From Rhodospirillum centenum SW (GTDB taxonomy: Bacteria > Pseudomonadota > Alphaproteobacteria > Azospirillales > Azospirillaceae), in NCBI RefSeq assembly GCF_000016185.1, contig NC_011420.2:1942501-2006500 (forward strand): a DNA stretch of 64,000 bases, read 5' to 3'. The stretch's first letter is position 1; each line of letters opens with the position of its first letter. The translations under genes and the position numbers were made by a program. This document shows, in pieces, positions 34,577-44,123 of the stretch. The notes under the pieces are model-generated. The model searched no databases. It saw nothing but the letters and a program-made list of their open reading frames with translations, and had not been told where the DNA came from.

Positions 34577-37233
34577 ATGGACGGTTTCGCACAGAACTTC
34601 AAGGCGTTGACCGGACATTCCCCTTTGCCCTGGCAATGCCGGCTGTATAGCCGGTTCCGGCAGGGCGACGTGCCGCCGGCCCTGGATCTGCCGACCGGCC
34701 TGGGCAAAACCTCCGTCATGGCGATCTGGCTGGCAGCGAAGATCGCCGGGACGCGCCTGCCCACCCGGCTGGTCTATGTGGTGGACCGGCGCGTGGTGGT
34801 GGATCAGGCGACGGAAGAGGCGGAGATGCTGCGCCGGAATGCCATGGCACATGGCCTTCTGCCTGACCTGCCCATCTCCACCCTGCGCGGTCAGCATCTG
34901 GACAACCGGCGCTGGATGGAGGACCCGACGGCGCCGGCGATCATTGTCGGCACGGTGGACATGATCGGCTCGCGGCTGCTGTTCCAGGGCTATGGCGTGT
35001 CCGCCGGCATGCGCCCGTTCCAGGCCGGGCTGCTGGGAGTGGATACGCTGGTGGTGCTGGATGAGGCCCATCTCTGCCCGCCCTTCCAGGCGCTGCTGGA
35101 GCGGATCGCGGCCCGGAAAGGCCTGGGCCCGGCAGAAAGCCTGGGGCCGGATGCGGGGCTGCTGCCGCCGTTCAGGCTGCTGCCCCTGTCAGCCACGGGA
35201 CTGCTGCCCCTGTCAGCCACGGGAAAGAACGCCGATGGCGCTTTCACCCTGGAGGAAGAAGACGAAAAGGACAGCTTCGTCCGCGACCGGCTGACCGCCG
35301 GCAAAAGCCTGACCATCGCCCCCTCCGACGGCAAGCTGGAGGACGGGCTGGCCCGGGAAGCGCTGGCCCTGGCCGACAGCGCCGGTGGCCGCATCGCCGT
35401 CTTCTGCACCAGCCGTGAGGTGGCCCGGAAGGTGGCCGACCGGCTGGTCGACAGGAAGGCGGGACGCCCGCGCGAAGCGGTCGTGCTGCTGGCCGGCGCC
35501 CGCCGGGTCCATGAACGGGAACGGGCCAGGGACGAGCTACAGGCAACCGGCTTCCTTCCCGCCAGGAAAGATCAGTCCGCCCTGTCCCCGCCTACGTTCC
35601 TGGTCGCCACGGCCGCCGGTGAGGTGGGGATCGACCTGGACGCCGACCATGCGGTCATGGATCTGGTGGCGGCGGAGCGGATGATCCAGCGGCTGGGCCG
35701 CGTCAACCGCGCGGGGGGCCAGGGCCGGCTGGCCCAGGTGCGGGTGATCGACGCCGCACCGGAGAAGGAGAGTGCCGAGGCCCAGGCCCGGCGGCAGGCT
35801 TGCCGGCAGTTGCTGGAAAGCCTGCCGATCCGCAGCGATGGCGGCTTCGACGCCAGCCCCGGCGCCCTGCTGACCCTGCGGAAGGACCGCAAGCTGCTGG
35901 ACCGGGCCAGCACCCCGGCCCCGCTGTACCCGGCCCTGGACCGGCCGACGCTGGACGCCTGGGCCATGACCAGCCTGAAGACCCATCCGGGCCGGCCGGA
36001 TGTGGCCCCCTGGTTGCGCGGCTGGGTGGAGGAGGACGATCCGGAGATCACCCTGATCTGGCGCCGCTGGCCCTGGGACGAGCAGCATCGGCTGCCCGAC
36101 CCCAAGGTGCTGCAGGACTATTTCGAGGCGACCAGCCCCCGCCTGCTGGAACGGCTGGAAGTGCCCCGCTCCCTGGCCCAGAAGGTGCTGACCGAGCGGG
36201 CCAGGCGGGTGGATCTGGGCGAGCAGGTCCCGGTGGTGCTGGCCCTGGGCGACCGGGTCGAGTGGCTGACCTTGGGCGATCTGCGGGACAAGCGGCAGCG
36301 CGACCGCTTCTTCGAACGGCGTTCCGCCGACACGGTCTTCGTCGTCTGCCACCATCTGGGCGGGCTGGATGAGCATGGCCTGCTGTCCGACGATGCCGCC
36401 GGCCCGGTGCCCTGCCTGGATGATGGCTGGGACGATGAGGTCCTGAAAAATGCCGGACTCCGCATCGTCTTCGACGAAGCGGGCGAAGCGTCCGGGAGTG
36501 AGGGAAAAGGCGGCTGGCGGCAGGTGGACCGGATCGACCTGACCGATCCCCAGCGGCCGGATGCCGAACGGTACCTGTCCATCCAGGTCTGGCGCGATAC
36601 GGACCGGGAGACGGGCGGTGATCCGGCCGTCCGGCGGCGGGAACAGTTGTTGACCGAGCATCTGCGCGAGGCGGAGGAGGAAGCGGGCGGGCTGGCCAAA
36701 CGGCTGCACCTGCCTGCCCCCTACCGGGACCTGCCTGCCCCCTATCGGGCCATGCTGATGGCGGCGGCCAAGGCCCACGATCTGGGCAAGCAGCGGCCGC
36801 ACTGGCAGCGGGCCATGGGGGCGCCGCGGGGCGGGGAACCCTACGCCAAGACCACCGGCAAGGGCGCCACCCCCGCCCTGCTGCGCATCAACGGAGAGAC
36901 CTACCGGCACGAGTTCGGCAGCCTGCTGGACCTGGAACGGGCGCCGGAGGTTCTGGCCGGGCTGGACGCGGGTCTGAAAGACCTGGCCCTGCATCTGGTG
37001 GCCGCCCACCACGGGTACGCCCGGCCCTGGATCGCCCCCGTCGATCCCGACTGGGAGATGTCCCTGGCCAGCCACCGGGAACGGGCGGCCGCGGCGGCCC
37101 TGCGCTTCGCCCGGCTTCAGGCGACATGGGGCCCGTGGGGGCTGGCCTGGTGGGAAGCGCTGCTGCGGGCCGCCGACCAGCGGGTGTCGCGCCGGCTGGA
37201 CCAGGATGCGCAACCGGCCGAGGAGACGGCGTG

Positions 37234-37234
<1 letters not shown>
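34577..37234 (+). CDS. cas3: Type I-G Cas3 helicase-nuclease
   Basis: 885 aa effector nuclease-helicase that degrades DNA unwound by Cascade. Helicase comes first and the HD nuclease last, the order of subtype I-G (former I-U). Walker A PTGLGKT at 39-45; DEAH at 162-165; motif III SAT, present twice (205-207 and 213-215) because of a 24-bp tandem duplication; motif VI region MIQRLGRVNRAG. The HD domain has H734/D735 (AKAHDLGK), HEFGSLL and H811/H812 (AAHHGYARP), then ADQRVSRR. A second 21-bp duplication (HLPAPYRDLPAPYRA) lies just before the HD motif. Frame is open throughout; whether the duplication in motif III is tolerated is unknown. Confidence 0.95.
35176..35223 (+). repeat. 24-bp perfect tandem duplication in cas3 helicase motif III
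   Basis: The 24 bases beginning CTGCTGCCCCTG occur twice in a row (35176-35199 and 35200-35223), adding eight residues so that LLPLSATG is read twice. In frame. Confidence 0.95.
36708..36749 (+). repeat. 21-bp tandem duplication next to the cas3 HD motif
   Basis: Two adjacent 21-base units (36708-36728, 36729-36749) differ only at one pyrimidine (ACC vs ATC), giving L-PAPYR-D-L-PAPYR-A. In frame, seven codons per unit. Confidence 0.9.
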
Positions 37235-39194
<1,960 letters not shown>

Positions 39195-39230
39195 GACCAC
39201 GCCGGTCCCGGTGGGAAAGGAGGGGGATTC

Positions 39231-41477
39231 ATGGCCGACCGTGCCCTGTTGATCGAGGTGACGCTGCTGGACGCGCGGTATCACGGCGTCGGCGACTGGC
39301 CGCCCGCTCCCTGGCGCCTGTTCCAGGCGCTGGTGGCCGGGGCCCATGGTGGGCGATGGGCGGCGGAGGACGCAGACGCCAAGGATCAGGCCCTCCAATG
39401 GCTGGAGACCCTGAATCCGCCCCATATCGCCGCCCCGCCGGCCGTTCGAGGGGCGGAGACGACCTATTACGTCCCAAACAATAGTCTGGATGCCAAAGGC
39501 GGCGATCCCGACCGGGTCGCGGAACTGCGCGTGCCAAAGCGGGTCCGCCCGACCCTGCTGGACGGTGAGCCGCGGCTGCTCTACGCTTGGCCCTATGACC
39601 GGGCGGATGAGGGGCTGGCGCGCATCATGGCCGGTCTGGCCGACCGGCTGCACACGCTGGGTCGGGGCATCGACCCGGCCTTCGCCCGCGCCGAGCTGCT
39701 GGACTGGTACGAGGCGGAAGAGCGGCTGCGCGCCCATGGCGGGACCGTCGCCCGGCCCGACAACAGACCCGGACGTCCGGACAGGGACCCGGGCTGCCCC
39801 GAACCCGGATCGCTTCTCAGCCTGAAACAGCGCTTCGCCGCCACCCGCCGGCAATATCAGCCGGGAAAGGAAGGGCGGACCCGGACGCTGAATTTCGCCC
39901 GGCCGCCCAAACCCGCCTTCCGCACCATCGCTTACGACCGCCCCCCCGCCCGCACCCTGTACGAGCTGCGGCAGGAAGACGGGCGGTTCCATCCCTGGCC
40001 GCTCTGGCGGGCGGTGGAGCTGACCACCCGGCTCCGCGATCTGGCCGCGGCGGTGCTGACACGGCGCCTGAAGGACCACGCAGCGCAGATCGACCGCTTC
40101 CTGGTCGGGCGGGAGGCCGGGCCGGCGGACAAGGACCGCCGGGTGCGGCTGATCCCCCTGCCCTCCATCGGCACGCAGCACACCGACGCCTCGATCCGCC
40201 GGCTGCTGCTGGAGATCCCGCCCGACTGCCCCCTGCCGCGGGATGAGGTGGTCTCCGTCTTCTCCGGCCTGGACCTGCGGCTGGACCCCGCCACGGGGGA
40301 GGTGGCCGACCGGCCGGAGCCGACCCTGGTGGACAGCAGTGATTCGGGCATGACCGGGCAGTACGGGGTCGGATCGGCCGGCGCGCGCCACTGGCACAGC
40401 GTCACGCCGCTGGCCCTGCCGGCCACCCGCCGCCGCCTGGATCCCGGGCGCCTGCGCGATCCGGATGCGCAGGTGCGGGCGCAGGAGTACAAGACCGGCC
40501 AGGAGCGCCAGGACGAGGAAACCCGCGCCCGCGCCGCCGTGCTGGAGGCCTGCCGCCACGCCGGGCTGGACCCCCGCAGCGTCCTGTCCATCCGCCTGCA
40601 ACGCGAGCCGTTCTTCCTCAGGGGAGAGGGGGCGGAGCGCTTCGCCGACGCACGCTTTTCCAGGCACCGGCTCTGGCATCTGGCCATCAGCTTCACCGAA
40701 CCGGTGGCCGGTCCCCTGCTGCTGGGCGACGGGCGCTGGCTGGGTCTGGGCCTGATGGCCCCGGACAAGGGGGCGGCGGTGCAGGCGGACGCCGTGTCCT
40801 ACGGCCTGACCCCGGATGCCCGCCCGCCGCTGGCGGAGGGGGCGGCAGTGACGCGGGCCGTGCGCGCCGCGCTGATGAGTCTGGCCCGCACGCCGGACGG
40901 CGGCGTGCTGCCCCTGTTCTCCGGCCATCTGGACGGGCCGGGACCGGCACGCCCGGGCGAGCACCGGCATGTCTATGTCGCGGTGCTGGATACCGATGGC
41001 GACGGCCGGCTGGACCAGGTGCAGGTGATCGCCCCCTGGCGGGCGGATCGTAGCTTCCGACCGGCAGACAAGGAGAAGGAGACACTGCTGGACGATTTTA
41101 CCCGTATCACCAACCAGTTGCGGCAGGTGCGGGCCGGGGCCGCCGGCCTGCTCTCCCTCTCTCCGCCCCAGGCCCTGCCGGCCGAGCGGGGTCACGTCTG
41201 GACCAGCCGGACCCGCTACCGCCCGACCCGGCATCCGGACTCGGCAGCGGACAGCGCCGCCTTCATCGCCGACGATGTGCGCCGGGAACTCCACCGTCGC
41301 GGCCTGCCGGCGCCGACGGCGATCGAGGTCAGCGACAGCCGGGTCGGGCCGCGCAAGGGCCTGTCCGCCCGCGTCACCCTGCATTTCGCCCAGCCCCTCA
41401 CCGGCCCGGTCCTGCTGGGCCGGGATGCGCACCGGGGCGGGGGGAGGTTCTGCGCAGACAGCCACAGCCCTTCATGA
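39231..41477 (+). CDS. csb2: Type I-G Csb2 (fused Cas5-Cas6)
   Basis: 748 aa Csb2/GSU0054 family protein, which joins a Cas5-like 5'-handle binder and a Cas6-like crRNA endonuclease. N-terminal block LLIEVTLLDARYHGVGDWPPAPWRLFQALVAGAHG is diagnostic. Two glycine-rich RAMP loops are visible, GPLLLGDGRWLGLGLM (about residue 500) and GPVLLGRDAHRGGGRF at the extreme C-terminus. The central part is longer than many Csb2 proteins. ATG 39231 after a AAAGGAGGGG site. A candidate catalytic His could be H398 (ARHWHS) or in the C-terminal loop; not decidable here. Confidence 0.9.
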   Translation: MADRALLIEVTLLDARYHGVGDWPPAPWRLFQALVAGAHGGRWAAEDADAKDQALQWLETLNPPHIAAPPAVRGAETTYYVPNNSLDAKGGDPDRVAELRVPKRVRPTLLDGEPRLLYAWPYDRADEGLARIMAGLADRLHTLGRGIDPAFARAELLDWYEAEERLRAHGGTVARPDNRPGRPDRDPGCPEPGSLLSLKQRFAATRRQYQPGKEGRTRTLNFARPPKPAFRTIAYDRPPARTLYELRQEDGRFHPWPLWRAVELTTRLRDLAAAVLTRRLKDHAAQIDRFLVGREAGPADKDRRVRLIPLPSIGTQHTDASIRRLLLEIPPDCPLPRDEVVSVFSGLDLRLDPATGEVADRPEPTLVDSSDSGMTGQYGVGSAGARHWHSVTPLALPATRRRLDPGRLRDPDAQVRAQEYKTGQERQDEETRARAAVLEACRHAGLDPRSVLSIRLQREPFFLRGEGAERFADARFSRHRLWHLAISFTEPVAGPLLLGDGRWLGLGLMAPDKGAAVQADAVSYGLTPDARPPLAEGAAVTRAVRAALMSLARTPDGGVLPLFSGHLDGPGPARPGEHRHVYVAVLDTDGDGRLDQVQVIAPWRADRSFRPADKEKETLLDDFTRITNQLRQVRAGAAGLLSLSPPQALPAERGHVWTSRTRYRPTRHPDSAADSAAFIADDVRRELHRRGLPAPTAIEVSDSRVGPRKGLSARVTLHFAQPLTGPVLLGRDAHRGGGRFCADSHSPS

Positions 41478-41542
41478 CCAGAAGCTGATTTTCACCAGGA
41501 TTTTGCTATCCTCGGCCCCGAGGCCAGAGGGAGCGACACGCC

Positions 41543-41904
41543 ATGGCGGATGATCCGCCCGAGGATGATCCCGAAGATGCGGGGATCGGCGCCCCGGCGC
41601 CCCCGGCCCTGCGGCGATGGCCGATGATGTGCTGGTGCCGGCGCGGATGGTCAATGAATGGGTCTATTGCCCGCGGCTGGCCTATCTGGAATGGGTGGAG
41701 GGCGAATGGGCCGACAGCGGCGACACCGTGAACGGGCGCCGCACGCTGATCCGCGCCTTCGAGCGGCGGCTGGAGCAGGAAGTGACCCACCCCGTCTTCG
41801 GCTATCAGATTTCGACCCGGCGCATGCTGCATGTGCAGGCCCGGCTGCTGGCCAAATCTCTGCGCGGCGAGATCCCGGCCTATCCGCACTACATCCCCCG
41901 CTGA
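41543..41904 (+). pseudogene. Remnant of the cas4-cas1 fusion gene with a large internal deletion
   Basis: The readable frame from ATG 41617 (95 codons) joins a Cas4 N-terminus (LVPARMVNEWVYCPRLAYLEWVEGEWADSGDTVNGR, with the first Fe-S cysteine in YCPRLAY) directly to a Cas1 C-terminus (TLIRAFERRLEQEVTHPVFGYQISTRRMLHVQARLLAKSLRGEIP). Intact Cas4-Cas1 fusions of subtype I-G are around 550 aa, so some 450 residues, including the Cas4 nuclease core and all Cas1 metal ligands but none of the frame, are gone. The true start is probably ATG 41543 (behind GAGGGAG, reading MADDPPEDDPEDAG), which is one base out of frame with the Cas4 part. Confidence 0.85.
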
Positions 41905-41924
41905 TCCCGCCGGAGGGGCGCCCC

Positions 41925-42224
41925 ATGGCAGCACGCAATGAACGGCTCTACATCGTGACCTACGACATCGCCGACCAGAAGCGCTGGCGGCGCGTGTTCC
42001 GGGTCATGGAGGCCTATGGCCACTGGCTGCAGCTGTCGGTCTTCCAGTGCCGGCTGACCGCGCGGCGACGGGCCGCCCTGGCCATGCGCCTGGACCGCGA
42101 GATCAAGCCGGCGGAGGACCATGTCCTGATCCTTGACGTGGGGCCGGCCGATGAGGTGGATTTGCGTGTGGAAAGTCTGGGCAAGAGCTTCCAGGCCATC
42201 GTCCGCGAGGCGCGCGTGATCTGA
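41925..42224 (+). CDS. cas2: CRISPR-associated protein Cas2
   Basis: 99 aa ferredoxin-fold protein, structural core of the Cas1-Cas2 integrase. YIVTYDIADQKRWRRVFRVMEAYGHWLQLSVFQCRL carries the conserved Asp14 (YDI) and the LQxSVFxC motif; the C-terminus has the short strand of the I-G-type Cas2. Start ATG 41925 with a GGAGGGG site 12 bases upstream. It is apparently intact although its partner Cas1 is destroyed. The array leader begins at its stop. Confidence 0.95.
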   Translation: MAARNERLYIVTYDIADQKRWRRVFRVMEAYGHWLQLSVFQCRLTARRRAALAMRLDREIKPAEDHVLILDVGPADEVDLRVESLGKSFQAIVREARVI

Positions 42225-42441
42225 CCCCCGGCCCCGGTTGCCGGCCCCGGTTGCGAGCGGTCCGATACCCCCCGAAAGGCGGGACCCGCTCGAATCAAGA
42301 CAAGCCTCTGTTTTTGCTTTTGTTCTTGGACATCGTGAAGTAGAGTTCATGCCGTAAGGCGCAGTGTTGCACCCCCGATACCCGACCCGCTCGACTCCCC
42401 CCGGAAAAGCCAGGGATCGTCAGCAGGTTGGACCAGGGGGG
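42225..42441 (+). promoter_or_regulatory. CRISPR leader
   Basis: 217 bases between cas2 and the first repeat, with an AT-rich patch around 42293-42350 (CTCTGTTTTTGCTTTTGTTC) in otherwise GC-rich sequence. It lies at the 5' end of the array as judged from repeat orientation (repeats end in ATTGAAGC), so it should contain the array promoter and, originally, the integration signal. A direct repeat GGCCCCGGTTGC occurs at 42229-42254. Confidence 0.7.
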
Positions 42442-43300
42442 CTTCCTCGGCCCCTCGGGCCGAGGCCTCATTGAAGCGAAGTCCTTAGGCTCCTGATCAT
42501 AAAACCCGAAGGGGCCTTCCTCGGCCCCTCGGGCCGAGGCCTCATTGAAGCATTCTGTTTCGGACGTCGCTGAACGCCGTCCACGCCGCCCTTCCTCGGC
42601 CCCTCGGGCCGAGGCCTCATTGAAGCTGCCGGACGGTGCCGCAGAAGTCGCGGGCGCCTCGACCTTCTTCCTCGGCCCCTCGGGCCGAGGCCTCATTGAA
42701 GCGACGCCGTCGCTCCACCGTTCGGTGGTGGGGCTCAGGGCCTTCCTCGGCCCCTCGGGCCGAGGCCTCATTGAAGCTCCCGCTGGTTGGCATACGGCTT
42801 GAGGCTAGCGTACAGCCTTCCTCGGCCCCTCGGGCCGAGGCCTCATTGAAGCGCCAGCGTCGGCACCAGCTCGAGAGGTCGGCCGAGCCACTTCCTCGGC
42901 CCCTCGGGCCGAGGCCTCATTGAAGCTGAAGGCCCTCGCCCAGGCCGGCCGCGATCCCGCCCGCTTCCTCGGCCCCTCGGGCCGAGGCCTCATTGAAGCG
43001 CGAGTTCAACGACGGTGCGCGCGACCTGTCCCGGACGCCCTTCCTCGGCCCCCCGGGCCCAGGCCTCATTGAAGCGCCGACAGGTTCTCGTCAGAGATCG
43101 GGGAGAGGGCGATGCCTTCCTCGGCCCCCCGGGCCGAGGCCTCATTGAAGCACCAAATGGCCATGTGCCAAGCCCGTCCAAACGCAAGCCCCTTCCTCGG
43201 CCCCTCGGGCCGAGGCCTCATTGAAGCTCCGATTCCACCGGCATGATCGGTGTCCGGGTGGCGCCTTCCTCGGCCCCTCGGGCCGAGGCCTCATTGAAGC
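42442..43300 (+). CRISPR. Type I-G CRISPR array, 12 repeats and 11 spacers
   Basis: 36-bp repeats starting at 42442, 42516, 42591, 42667, 42742, 42817, 42891, 42964, 43040, 43116, 43192 and 43265. The repeat begins CTTCCTCGGCCC and ends GGCCTCATTGAAGC; inside it CCTCGGCCC and GGGCCGAGG form a 9-bp stem with a three-base loop, the expected Cas6 substrate. Spacers are 37-40 bases. Repeats are identical except number 9 (two changes: T to C in the loop, G to C in the stem) and number 10 (the same loop change). Same strand as the cas genes. Confidence 0.98.
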
Positions 43301-43463
43301 GTCGGTCCGGGCCTTGCCGGGAAGAGCGTGCGGGAGAGGATGCCCTGCAGGCTTCGTCCGGCCATCAGAACCGCCGTGCCCTCAACCCTCGCCGGTCGCT
43401 GGAAACCCGGTCCCCCGGGGGGGAAAGCAGGCCGAAAACCGGAACGGTGTCCGGGTGCCCTGC

Positions 43464-43856
43464 CTAGGACCGGAGCCCGCGCAGGCCGGCGGCGGAGAGC
43501 AGGAGCCAGCCCAGGATGAAGCAGACGCCGCCGACCGGGGCGACGGCGCCCAGTGCGCTCGGGCCGAACCAGCCCAGCAGATAGAGCGCGCCGGGGAACA
43601 GCAGGCAGCCCAGGGCGAAAGCGGCGCCGGCCAGCGCCGTCAGCCGGTCCGCCCCGCCGTGCCGCCGCCACGCCACCAGCCCCAGCAGGGCCGCCGCATG
43701 GGCAAGCTGGTACTGGCTGGCGGTCTGCCACAGCTCCACCGCGCGGGCATCCCGCACCGCGGGCAGGCCATGGCTGGCATAGGCACCGCAGGCCACGGCG
43801 ACAGCCCCGAACAGGCCGGCGAGGATGAGCAGCGGACGGGTGGCTCGGTCGGTCAT
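43464..43856 (-). CDS. DUF423 membrane protein
   Basis: 130 aa with four hydrophobic segments (about 8-27, 49-66, 74-94, 100-121). Family DUF423 (YgdD/TMEM256) is recognised from GLFGAVAVACGAYASHGLPAV, WQTASQYQLAHAAALL and ALGAVAPVGGVCFILGW. Function unknown. Start ATG complement of 43854-43856. It marks the far border of the CRISPR locus and points towards it. Confidence 0.9.
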   Translation of the reverse strand: MTDRATRPLLILAGLFGAVAVACGAYASHGLPAVRDARAVELWQTASQYQLAHAAALLGLVAWRRHGGADRLTALAGAAFALGCLLFPGALYLLGWFGPSALGAVAPVGGVCFILGWLLLSAAGLRGLRS

Positions 43857-44078
43857 GGCGGATGTCCCGGATCGGTTTCGTCCCGACACTTTAGAGGGGT
43901 TTCCGGGCGACGGGAATCGTGAGGGATTCTCATTCGCCCGGGGCTGGTGTCGTGATCCATGCTGCCTGCCGGGTCCGGAGGCCCGCATGGACGGGGCCTG
44001 GGCGGAACCGAGGGGCGCCGCGCTGAGAGGCCCCGCCGGGTCGCCTGCATGCCCATCCTCTTCAGGATGTCGGCGTGG

Positions 44079-44106
44079 GCGGGCGGGATGCCAGGATCCC
44101 GCCCGC
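44079..44106 (-). terminator. Hairpin after the TonB receptor gene
   Basis: GCGGGCGGGAT (44079-44089) and ATCCCGCCCGC (44096-44106) form a perfect 11-bp stem with a six-base loop, 18 bases beyond the receptor stop on the minus strand. Confidence 0.6.
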
Positions 44107-44123
44107 AGCCCGTCCGGGCCGCC

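Noticed and set aside
42295-43224. Repetitive peptide frames (RPRPEGPRK, FNEASARGAEE) across the array
   Set aside because: They are translations of CRISPR repeats, not a repeat protein.
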